Both the position numbers and the translations under genes were made by a program. The notes beneath the pieces were generated by a model. That model saw nothing but the letters and a program-made list of their open reading frames with translations, was not told the DNA's origin and searched no databases. From positions 1-40,050 of the forward strand of contig DVDU01000278.1 in NCBI GenBank assembly GCA_015296065.1: a DNA stretch of 40,050 nt, in the 5' to 3' direction. This DNA is from Oscillatoriaceae cyanobacterium M33_DOE_052. Lineage in GTDB: Bacteria > Cyanobacteriota > Cyanobacteriia > Cyanobacteriales > Laspinemataceae. Of the stretch, positions 33,606 to 40,050 are shown one piece after another (positions within the stretch are counted from its first letter, which is position 1; the number at the start of each line of letters is the position of its first letter).

Positions 33606-34478
33606 ATGACGATTTGGCAAGCTGATTTTTACCGGCGTCCCCTCAAAAATGAACGTGGGCAGCCTCTGTGGGAGTTAGTGGTATGCGACCCTACAGGGGA
33701 ATGGGTCTTTACTGCCACTTGTCCTCAGCATGAGGCGAATTCGGCTTGGCTGAGTGCCACCCTCTCTCGTGCCCAGTCGGGGCAGCTTCCAGAAGTGCTG
33801 CAAGTTTTCCGTCCCCAATGTCTCAGTTTACTGATGGCAGCGGCTAAAAACCTGGAGATTGCTGTAGAAGCCACCCGCCGCACCCCAGCCCTGAAATATT
33901 GGTTGCGGCAACAAGCGGCGGCATATGCCCAAACCGACTCGAGGGTAGATCCTGCCGCAATGGTAGCTTATGACCCCCTGGCTCTGGACAGACCACCGCC
34001 AGTGCCCCTGCCCGATGGTGGCGCAACGGCTGGCGCCGTTCGGCTTTGGGGTGAGTCCTGGCGTTTTGGGAGTATTTTAGCGGGAGATATGGTGGCATGG
34101 GCAGCCGATCGACCCCTACCCGTGCGCGAGATGCCAGAATATCTCTGGCCAGTTAATTTGGGTTTAGCTTCCACCGCCGTCATCCCCGGTGTAGCCATTT
34201 CCGGGGGGCGTCAATCTCTGAAACTGGCTCGCTGGCTTCAGGAAGTGCGTCCGGTCAGCCTCAACTATATTCCTGGGGCACCTGATGGATTAATTTTAGA
34301 AGCTGGCTTGGTGGACCGGTGGATTTTGGCCACTTTTGACGATGAAGAGATGGCCACCGCCGCCCGCACTTATCAGCAACGCCTACAGTTAACTAAAGGA
34401 CTGCATTTTTTGCTGGTGCAGCCAGATGACTCCGGGATGACTTATAGCGGCTTTTGGTTGCTGCAACACCCTGAGTGA
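33606..34478 (+). CDS. Tab2/Atab2 (DUF1092) family RNA-binding protein
   Basis: 290 residues. Matches the DUF1092 family: WQADFYRRPL and LWELVVCD near the N-terminus, PQCLSLL, TPALKYWLRQ, an RPPPVPLPD-like proline motif, LWGESWRFG, VAISGGRQSLKLARWL, and GLHFLLVQPDDSGMTYSGFWLLQ at the end. In algae and plants, Tab2/Atab2 is needed for translation of psaB and photosystem I assembly; cyanobacterial members are conserved but less studied. The start ATG is embedded in a TGACAAATGA repeat unit with no clear ribosome site. It is divergent from the phosphorelay operon. Confidence 0.88.
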   Translation: MTIWQADFYRRPLKNERGQPLWELVVCDPTGEWVFTATCPQHEANSAWLSATLSRAQSGQLPEVLQVFRPQCLSLLMAAAKNLEIAVEATRRTPALKYWLRQQAAAYAQTDSRVDPAAMVAYDPLALDRPPPVPLPDGGATAGAVRLWGESWRFGSILAGDMVAWAADRPLPVREMPEYLWPVNLGLASTAVIPGVAISGGRQSLKLARWLQEVRPVSLNYIPGAPDGLILEAGLVDRWILATFDDEEMATAARTYQQRLQLTKGLHFLLVQPDDSGMTYSGFWLLQHPE

Positions 34479-34563
34479 AGAGGGGGAGCAGGGGGGCAGG
34501 GGGAACGGCGAGATAATTGATAATTATCAATTATCAATTATCAATTATCAATTATATCCACGC
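34479..34563. repeat. G-rich tract and AT palindrome between convergent genes
   Basis: A GGGGGCAGGGGG tract, then a perfect 22-bp palindrome of TTGATAA/TTATCAA units at 34513-34534 and further ATCAATT units to 34557. It lies between two 3' ends and could stop transcripts from both sides. Confidence 0.65.
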
Positions 34564-34767
34564 TCATTCCACCACTCGGATTGACCCCTTTTGCACTCCT
34601 TCAAACACCCGGTTGATTTGAAACTGCTCTTTATCGTTAATGAAATTCTTCGCCAACAGAGCAGACATGAGGAGGTTTTGGTCGCTGCGGGTGATTTGCC
34701 TGAAGGCGAAGATGCGCTCAACGATTTTTTCTACTGACACTGGGTTTGACAAATTTTGCACTGTCAT
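34564..34767 (-). CDS. Small conserved cyanobacterial protein
   Basis: 67 residues (MTVQNLSNPVSVEKIVERIF ... INRVFEGVQKGSIRVVE). Similar short proteins with the pattern KIVExIFAFRxITRxDQxxxMSALL and INRVFxxxxxGxxRVV occur in many cyanobacteria; the function is not known. No signal peptide or membrane segment. AAGGGTG lies seven bases upstream of ATG 34767, a good ribosome site. It is divergent from mtnP. Confidence 0.75.
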   Translation of the reverse strand: MTVQNLSNPVSVEKIVERIFAFRQITRSDQNLLMSALLAKNFINDKEQFQINRVFEGVQKGSIRVVE

Positions 34768-34893
34768 GGTCCGGCACCCTTAAAGATTCAACCAAGTTGC
34801 TGCTTTTATCTTAAAGATTTGGTAAAGCTCTCAAAGCGATCGGTCTCATCGTTCACCCGTGACAATTGACCTGGTGGGGGGTGAGGCCGATCG

Positions 34894-34921
34894 TTGACAA
34901 ATTACAATTTTTTGGTATGCT
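34894..34921 (+). promoter_or_regulatory. Putative promoter of mtnP
   Basis: TTGACA at 34894-34899, 16-base spacer, TATGCT at 34916-34921, about 50 bases upstream of the ATG at 34972. This consensus match also argues against the longer open frame that begins at the TTG of the -35 box. Confidence 0.65.
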
Positions 34922-34971
34922 CCATGCACCTCTGTGGTAAACTCGGATTACCCCAGCAAAGGCGAAAACTC

Positions 34972-35850
34972 ATGGCAGGAGCGAAAATCGGCGTCATCGG
35001 CGGCAGTGGTCTTTACAAAATGGATAGCCTCAAAGACCCAAAAGAAGTAAAAATCGATACACCTTTTGGTTCTCCCTCCGACGCCATCATTATCGGCACC
35101 CTGAACGGCACCCCAGTGGCCTTTTTGGCTCGTCATGGTCGCCACCACACCTTCCTACCTTCCGAGGTGCCCTTCCGAGCCAATATCTATGCCATGAAAA
35201 GTCTCGGCGTTGAGTATTTAATCTCCGCCTCCGCCGTCGGTTCCCTGAAAGAAGAAGTCAAACCCTTAGATCTGGTGGTGCCAGACCAGTTTATCGATCG
35301 CACCAAAAATCGCCCCGCCACCTTCTTCGGCGATGGTATCGTCGCTCACGTCTCCTTTGGCGACCCCATCTGTCCCCATCTCGCCGCCATCCTCAGCGAC
35401 ACCGTAGCCAGCTTGAACCTCCCCAGGGTCAACCTCCACCGAGGCGGTACATACATCTGCATGGAAGGTCCCGCTTTTTCCACCAAAGCCGAATCCCACC
35501 TCTACCGCAGTTGGGGAGCCACCATCATCGGGATGACCAACCTCACCGAAGCCAAATTAGCCCGAGAAGCCGAAATCGCTTACGCCACTTTAGCACTTGT
35601 CACCGATTACGACTGCTGGCACCCCGACCACGACAGCGTAACCGTGGAAATGGTGATAGCCAACCTGCAACGCAACGCCGAAAACGCCCAAAAAGTAATT
35701 CAAGAAGTCGTGCGCATACTCGCTGCCAATCCCCCCACTTCCGAGGCTCATTCCGCCCTCAAATATGCTATAATGACTCCCCCAGATCAAGCCCCAGCCG
35801 CCACCAAGGCAAAACTCAAATTATTACTGCAAAAATATTGGCAGATTTGA
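34972..35850 (+). CDS. mtnP: S-methyl-5'-thioadenosine phosphorylase
   Basis: 292 residues. Splits methylthioadenosine to adenine and methylthioribose-1-phosphate in the methionine salvage pathway. Seen: the N-terminal [24 protein letters not shown] (phosphate site and family signature); [47 protein letters not shown]; and [16 protein letters not shown] 34972 has AAGG upstream and fits the family start; the frame is open back to 34894 but that part overlaps the promoter. It is a single gene, convergent with the kinase-like gene downstream across an inverted-repeat element. Confidence 0.95.
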   Translation: MAGAKIGVIGGSGLYKMDSLKDPKEVKIDTPFGSPSDAIIIGTLNGTPVAFLARHGRHHTFLPSEVPFRANIYAMKSLGVEYLISASAVGSLKEEVKPLDLVVPDQFIDRTKNRPATFFGDGIVAHVSFGDPICPHLAAILSDTVASLNLPRVNLHRGGTYICMEGPAFSTKAESHLYRSWGATIIGMTNLTEAKLAREAEIAYATLALVTDYDCWHPDHDSVTVEMVIANLQRNAENAQKVIQEVVRILAANPPTSEAHSALKYAIMTPPDQAPAATKAKLKLLLQKYWQI

Positions 35851-35851
35851 T

Positions 35852-35953
35852 GTCATATCAAGTCCTCTGGCTTCGTTTGTGAATAACTGAGGGGGCAACC
35901 ACAGGGGGATTGCCCCGAAATTACCCGATTGATGCCCCCGGACTTGATATGAC
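35852..35953. repeat. 102-bp element with 14-bp inverted ends between mtnP and the kinase-like gene
   Basis: GTCATATCAAGTCC at 35852-35865 pairs perfectly with GGACTTGATATGAC at 35940-35953. Inside, GGGGCAA (about 35892) can pair with TTGCCCC (about 35910), or GGGGGCA with TGCCCCC (about 35933), so two folds compete. It starts one base after the mtnP stop and ends six bases before the end of the convergent gene, so it may act as a two-way terminator. Confidence 0.7.
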
Positions 35954-35959
35954 TACCAG

Positions 35960-37345
35960 TTAAAGCAAGGGTAATAAAATCTCAAACTCTGTGCCCTCAT
36001 CTGGTTTAGAACTAACGTGCAACTCGCCTCCGTGTTTAGCCGTAATAATCCAGTAAGAAGAAGCCAAACTGGTTTCTTTATCGCCTTTTTTCCCCTGAGT
36101 AAAAGATATCTGTAACTCTTGCAATTCAGGTGGAGACATCCCCAGGCCATTATCAGCAATTTTCACCCAAACCCAGCGGGAAGGTGCGACACCAGGGATA
36201 CCAGAGGCGCGGTTGCTCACTTCTGTCACGATTTCAATCCGGGATTTCCGCTGTAGCTCAATTGGCGTTCCAGCCATCACCGGGTCTCGGAATTCCTGCT
36301 CAAATTTCTGGCTAACTGCTTGGTTGATTAATCCATCAATACAATGACTGATAATGTTCACAAATACTTGAATAAGCTGCCCCGCATAACAGGGAACAGG
36401 GGGCAGGTTGCCGTAGTTTTTGACGATTTGGATTTCACTGCTCAACCGACTTTGCAGCAATAGTAAAACACTATCGAGGCAAGCGTGTAAGTCAGCCGGT
36501 TTGGGATAAACATCATCGATATGACAGAAATTTTGTAAGCTGAAAGCCAGTTTGCGGAGTCGATCGGCTCCATTTTTGATACTTTCCAGCGCCCGGGGCA
36601 AGTCTTGCTTTAAAAAATCTAATTCGATGTCGGTGCTTAAGTCGGCAATTGGATCGGGAATATCTGGCAAGCATTGTTCATAAGCCGAGATCAACTCTAA
36701 CAAGCTGTTGCCATATTCAGAAACGTAGGTTAAATTACCCCAAATAAAGCCTACCGGGTCTAAAATTTCGTGGGCGACTCCATCCACCAGGCGTCCCAAA
36801 CTGGCCATTTTTTCGGTTTGAATCATTTGGGTCTGCATCTGCTCAAAGCGCAGTTGAGTTTCAATCCCGCGAATATGCCAGTAAGCGATGTTTAATTCGT
36901 GGACGTTGAGCAATTCATGTTCGCCATTGGCGCGGCGCACGAGAATGGGTTCGCTGAGTAATTCGGGCGATCGCCGCAGCGCCACCCGGGCCGCATCCAC
37001 AATTAGCGTTCGATCGGGCAGCGTCAGCACCGAAGTGCGCGCATAGCTGTAAATCGTTTGTACCGGCCCATTCAGAAACAAATCGATCGCCCGAGGCCGG
37101 ATCAAATACTCCAGCAGTCGCTGTCTCGAAAGCATCCCCGCGAAAGTGCCATTTTCCAGCAACACCACACCTGGGAGGAGCGGATATTTCTCGAAAATTC
37201 GAGTCACTTCCACGCAGCGGCAGCTCAACTCCACACTAAAACGGTAAAGGGGCAGCTGGGCGATACTCGATTCCGAGTGGAAATCTCTGCCACTCCCCTC
37301 GGATAGAACCGGCAGTGATGGTTTAAAATCTGATTCTTTGGTCAC
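35960..37345 (-). CDS. Sensor kinase-like protein with CBS-like N-terminus and degenerate ATPase site
   Basis: About 461 residues from GTG 37345, which reads VTKESDFKPSLPVL; the frame opens at TTG 37408. The N-terminal part resembles paired CBS domains (FEKYPLLPGVVLLENGTFAGMLSRQRLLEYL); a helix region leads to an H-box EKMASLGRLVDGVAHEILDPVGF with the phospho-acceptor His; then a long helical insert and a HATPase-like domain. In the latter, G1 IADNGLGM is kept, but the N-box reads NIISHCIDGL (His where Asn normally binds magnesium), and the usual GTGLGL glycine loop is replaced by KKGDKETSLAS. It has no membrane segment or receiver. A conserved cyanobacterial family, I believe; it may be a weak or inactive kinase. 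Confidence 0.8.
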   Translation of the reverse strand: MTKESDFKPSLPVLSEGSGRDFHSESSIAQLPLYRFSVELSCRCVEVTRIFEKYPLLPGVVLLENGTFAGMLSRQRLLEYLIRPRAIDLFLNGPVQTIYSYARTSVLTLPDRTLIVDAARVALRRSPELLSEPILVRRANGEHELLNVHELNIAYWHIRGIETQLRFEQMQTQMIQTEKMASLGRLVDGVAHEILDPVGFIWGNLTYVSEYGNSLLELISAYEQCLPDIPDPIADLSTDIELDFLKQDLPRALESIKNGADRLRKLAFSLQNFCHIDDVYPKPADLHACLDSVLLLLQSRLSSEIQIVKNYGNLPPVPCYAGQLIQVFVNIISHCIDGLINQAVSQKFEQEFRDPVMAGTPIELQRKSRIEIVTEVSNRASGIPGVAPSRWVWVKIADNGLGMSPPELQELQISFTQGKKGDKETSLASSYWIITAKHGGELHVSSKPDEGTEFEILLPLL

Positions 37346-37448
37346 GCTACTGGTATGGCTCCCAAAACCAGAACCGATAGGATTTGTCTTGGCACCCCGC
37401 CGAGGCAATGGCGACTACCTTGCCAAGCCAGATCTATTCTCCCATCTC

Positions 37449-37465
37449 AGGAGCGATTTGCTCCT
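37449..37465. other. Small hairpin in the lepB/kinase-like spacer
   Basis: AGGAGC-GATTT-GCTCCT, a perfect 6-bp stem. It lies about 105 bases upstream of the chosen start of the kinase-like gene. Confidence 0.45.
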
Positions 37466-37480
37466 TGATTACTCCTCAAA

Positions 37481-37496
37481 GCTGGCGTGAGCCAGC
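37481..37496 (-). terminator. Hairpin downstream of lepB
   Basis: GCTGGC-GTGA-GCCAGC, a perfect 6-bp stem, five bases after the lepB stop; on the minus strand it is followed by TTTGAGG. A short, moderate terminator candidate. Confidence 0.5.
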
Positions 37497-37501
37497 CCCG
37501 A

Positions 37502-38182
37502 TTATTTAGGAGATGATGGCGAACCCTCTGAGGGATATACTGGTTGCGGATTCAGTTCACCCAAGCGATTTGGCGGCCAGAAACGTACCACCGCCCGCCC
37601 AATGATCCGGTCTTCCGGGACAAACCCCCAATAGTGACTATCATAACTGTTGTTGCGGTTATCCCCCAACACTAAGTAATTGTTCTCTGGCACCACCACC
37701 GGTCCGTATTGGTACTCCGGGCGCTCAGCGATATAATTTTCCCCTATCGGTTTATTATTGATATAGACTCGTCCGCCCTTAACTTCCACTGTTTCTCCGG
37801 GCAGACCGATCACCCTCTTGATAAAAGCGTCTTTGAAATTAAGCTGCTTGAGTTGGTCTGTGGGAGAAAACACAATCACGTCCCCCCGCTGGGGTTTACT
37901 GAAACGATAACTCAACTTATCCACGATGAGGCGATCGTTGATTTCCAACGTGGGCAGCATCGAACCCGAAGGAATATAACGCGCCTCCGCCACAAAAGTG
38001 CGAATTCCCACCGCCAAAATCGCACTCAAGACTACCGTCTTGATCGCCTCTTGCAAGGGATTGTCTTCCACGCGCCGTAAGCTGGGCGTCGCTTCTAACG
38101 GAGCATCGGATGGCGGTACATTTTGATCGGCGTTTTGCCGGGATTCGGAATCGGACATTGGTTGATTTTCTGAGAAATTCAT
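37502..38182 (-). CDS. lepB: Signal peptidase I
   Basis: 226 residues. A membrane-bound serine protease of the S26 family that removes signal peptides from exported proteins, here including presumably the TPS exoproteins. Seen: a polar N-terminus, one membrane helix ([20 protein letters not shown]), box B with catalytic Ser74 ([11 protein letters not shown]), box D with Lys122 ([12 protein letters not shown]), and box [15 protein letters not shown]. The C-terminus is Pro/Ser-rich. ATG 38182 is used; ATG 38158 (MSDSESRQ) is also possible. It is divergent from pyrC across a repeat-filled region. Confidence 0.94.
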   Translation of the reverse strand: MNFSENQPMSDSESRQNADQNVPPSDAPLEATPSLRRVEDNPLQEAIKTVVLSAILAVGIRTFVAEARYIPSGSMLPTLEINDRLIVDKLSYRFSKPQRGDVIVFSPTDQLKQLNFKDAFIKRVIGLPGETVEVKGGRVYINNKPIGENYIAERPEYQYGPVVVPENNYLVLGDNRNNSYDSHYWGFVPEDRIIGRAVVRFWPPNRLGELNPQPVYPSEGSPSSPK

Positions 38183-38486
38183 ATTCTAAATTTAAATCCT
38201 ACCGTCCACACTCGCTACTGGGGCAGGGGGGGATGGTGGGACGGGGGGACGGGGGGACGGGGGGACCAGGGGGACTCGGGGACTAGGGGACCGTCTCCCC
38301 GTCTCCCCTGCTCCCCTGCTCCCCTGCTCCCCGGTCGGTGAGCGAAGCCGAACCGCTGCTCCCCTGCTCCCCTGCTCCCCTGCTCCCCGTCTCCCCTGCT
38401 CCCCCTCTCCCCGTCTCTAGGTCGGTGGCGCCAAGGCCATCCGTAGCAACCATGATATTGTGATGAAAGACGAAAAAGGATAATTT
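38183..38486. repeat. Repeat-filled divergent region, lepB / pyrC
   Basis: No gene. G-rich units (GGGGGAC) at 38221-38290 are followed by C-rich units (CTGCTCCCC, CCCCGTCTC) at 38293-38418, so the two halves can pair. The 24-bp GTGAGCGAAGCC word is at 38333-38356, and a partial copy GGTCGGTG at 38420-38427. Both promoters must lie in or next to the repeats. Confidence 0.8.
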
Positions 38487-39845
38487 ATGAGTGGTGCAAG
38501 CAGTTTTGCCCCAGAGGGGGGCCAAGGCAATTTATTAATCCAAAAAGCTCAGCTTTTGGGAGCCAAAGGTGATTTTTGGGTGGGAGATGTGCTGGTACAA
38601 GGGGGGAAAATCACCCTAGTGTCGCCGGAAATTGTCCTCAGTACCGATGAGCCAATTAGCCACATTATAGACGCCCAGGGGTTGACTTTGTTGCCCGGAG
38701 CGATCGACCCCCAAGTACATTTCCGCGAACCCGGTTTGGAACACAAAGAAGACCTGTTTACCGCCTCCTGCGCTTGCGCCGCTGGCGGCGTCACCGGATT
38801 TCTAGAAATGCCCAACACCAAACCCCTCACCACCACCCAAGCCACCCTAGACGACAAACTACAACGAGCCGCCCAAAAATGTCTAGTTAACTACGGCTTC
38901 TTTATCGGCGCCACCCCAGAAAACTTGCCGGACCTCACCGAAGCCCACCCCACACCAGGAATCAAAATATTCATGGGTTCGATGCACGGCGACCTCCTCA
39001 TCGATACTGATGCCATCTTAGAGCCGATTTTTGCCCGAGGCTCCCGCTTAATCGCCGTTCACGCCGAAGACCACAGCCGCATCCTTTCTCGGCGGCAATT
39101 ATTTGCTGGTCAGACCGACCCAGCAGTTCACTCCCAAATTCAGGACGTAGAAGCCGCCCTCCTGGCCACCAAACGCGCCCTCGCCCTCTCCAAAAAATAC
39201 CAGCGACGGCTACATATTTTACACCTTTCTACCGGAGCCGAAGCCCAGTTACTGCGTTCTGATAAACCCAGTTGGGTGACAGCCGAAGTCACCCCCCAAC
39301 ATCTACTCCTCAATACCAGCGCCTATGCAGAAATAGGTACTTTAGCCCAGATGAATCCTCCCCTGCGGGAGCCGGAAGATAACGAAATTCTCTGGCAAGC
39401 ATTATTAGATGGAGTGATTGATTTTATCGCCACCGACCACGCACCCCATACCTTAGAAGAAAAAGCCCAAGGCTATCCCAACACCCCATCGGGAATGCCG
39501 GGAGTGGAAACCTCTTTACCCCTGATGCTCACCCAAGCTATGCAGGGCCGCTGCACCGTGGCCCAGGTGGTAAATTGGATGTCGGCTAATGTGGCGAAAG
39601 CCTACGGTATCCCTCATAAAGGATTAATTGCTCCCGGCTACGATGCGGATTTAGTCCTAGTGGACCTCACCACCTATCGCCCGGTACGGCGAGAACAGCT
39701 TCACAGCAAATGTGGCTGGAGTCCGTTTGAAGGCTGGAATCTCACCGGCTGGCCAGTTATGACCATTGTGGGTGGGCAAATTGTTTACGATCGGGGTCAA
39801 CTAAACACCGAAGTTCGGGGCCAACCCCTGACTTTTGGCGGTTAG
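38487..39845 (+). CDS. pyrC: Dihydroorotase, cyanobacterial type with altered metal motif
   Basis: 452 residues. An amidohydrolase that closes carbamoyl-aspartate to dihydroorotate in pyrimidine synthesis. Seen: DPQVHFREPG (residues 74-83), the family position for the metal motif HxH, but here Gln76 replaces the first His and only His78 is kept; GGVTGFLEMPNT; KIFMGSM; AVHAEDHS; HILHLSTGAEA; EVTPQHLLL; MNPPLRE; and IATDHAPHT with the catalytic Asp. Length is near the usual for type I enzymes. AAGGA lies six bases before ATG 38487. Whether it is a true dihydroorotase or a non-catalytic homologue cannot be settled here. Confidence 0.88.
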   Translation: MSGASSFAPEGGQGNLLIQKAQLLGAKGDFWVGDVLVQGGKITLVSPEIVLSTDEPISHIIDAQGLTLLPGAIDPQVHFREPGLEHKEDLFTASCACAAGGVTGFLEMPNTKPLTTTQATLDDKLQRAAQKCLVNYGFFIGATPENLPDLTEAHPTPGIKIFMGSMHGDLLIDTDAILEPIFARGSRLIAVHAEDHSRILSRRQLFAGQTDPAVHSQIQDVEAALLATKRALALSKKYQRRLHILHLSTGAEAQLLRSDKPSWVTAEVTPQHLLLNTSAYAEIGTLAQMNPPLREPEDNEILWQALLDGVIDFIATDHAPHTLEEKAQGYPNTPSGMPGVETSLPLMLTQAMQGRCTVAQVVNWMSANVAKAYGIPHKGLIAPGYDADLVLVDLTTYRPVRREQLHSKCGWSPFEGWNLTGWPVMTIVGGQIVYDRGQLNTEVRGQPLTFGG

Positions 39846-39884
39846 TCCCGGTTTCTGTCGCCCCGGTTGCTGGGGAAAAAAGGA

Positions 39885-39920
39885 CAAGGGACAAATGACC
39901 TGCGGACAATTTGTCCCTTG
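39885..39920 (+). terminator. Hairpin downstream of pyrC
   Basis: CAAGGGACAAAT / ATTTGTCCCTTG, a perfect 12-bp stem with a 12-base loop, 40 bases after the stop. No U-run follows. It is built from the GGACAAA repeat family in inverted orientation. Confidence 0.5.
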
Positions 39921-39978
39921 CAATAACACAAAATAGTGTTTTTGTCAAGATGTGTTTAATAATTTGTCACAATACCCA

Positions 39979-40050
39979 GGAGGCAGGGGGATAGGGGAGG
40001 AGGGGGAAGGGTGGGAGGAGGGGGAGGAGGGGGAGGGGTGGGAAGAGGGG
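39979..40050. repeat. G-rich low-complexity array at right edge
   Basis: GGAGGAGGGGG and GGGTGGGA units. The last 24 bases are the reverse complement of bases 2-25 of the window (beginning CCCCTCTTCCCACC). Confidence 0.85.

Noticed and set aside
34894-34971. Longer N-terminus for mtnP from TTG 34894
   Set aside because: That start is the -35 box of a good promoter, and ATG 34972 matches the family start and has a ribosome site.
35511-35882. 123-codon plus-strand frame overlapping mtnP
   Set aside because: Frame shifted within a clear mtnP; Arg/His-rich nonsense composition.

Overview
The window is from a filamentous, non-model cyanobacterium, probably of the Oscillatoriales/Coleofasciculales type. 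Evidence: a photosystem I subunit gene (psaK), a Tab2/DUF1092 protein, cyanobacterial alpha-glucan phosphorylase and dihydroorotase forms, many HIP1-type GCGATCGC octamers, and families of short tandem repeats between genes. No tRNA, rRNA, CRISPR array, transposase or prophage was seen. Both ends run into the same low-complexity repeat in opposite orientation, so the window may be a whole draft contig broken at repeats.

Layout. 1-3.3 kb: mfd, cut at the left edge, with repeat DNA in its reading frame. 3.4-5.1 kb: psaK and a small RTX-like calcium-binding protein, both on the minus strand. 5.5-18.8 kb: a plus-strand two-partner secretion locus, with an outer-membrane TpsB transporter, two tandem paralogous TpsA exoproteins (1444 and 1347 aa) and a TPR-CHAT protein that carries its own export signal. 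18.8-20.8 kb: a GtrA-like membrane protein and avtA (minus). 21.2-23.5 kb: glgP (plus). 23.5-33.5 kb: a minus-strand phosphorelay operon, read in the order REC-HK-REC-Hpt protein, then two paralogous Cache-HAMP-PAS hybrid kinases. 33.6-35.9 kb: Tab2 family gene, a small conserved minus-strand gene, and mtnP. 35.9-38.2 kb: a kinase-like protein with a damaged ATP site and lepB (minus). 38.5-39.8 kb: pyrC-like dihydroorotase (plus).

How the genes fit together. The most interesting unit is the TPS locus: exoproteins, their transporter, and a putatively exported caspase-like (CHAT) protease that could process or respond to them. The phosphorelay operon has two membrane sensors with nearly the same kinase, receiver and C-terminal tail but different sensory parts, plus a soluble protein with an Hpt domain, which looks like a branched relay with two inputs and one hub. 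The remaining genes are housekeeping (DNA repair, photosynthesis, glycogen, methionine salvage, pyrimidines, signal peptidase).

A second theme is repeat DNA. AT-rich heptamers (TTGATAA type) lie between genes and carry stop codons in all frames. C/G-rich arrays and palindromes have no stops and also lie inside genes (mfd, tpsB, tpsA1), where they are translated as SPLSKGG, GSV/LPS and similar tracts.
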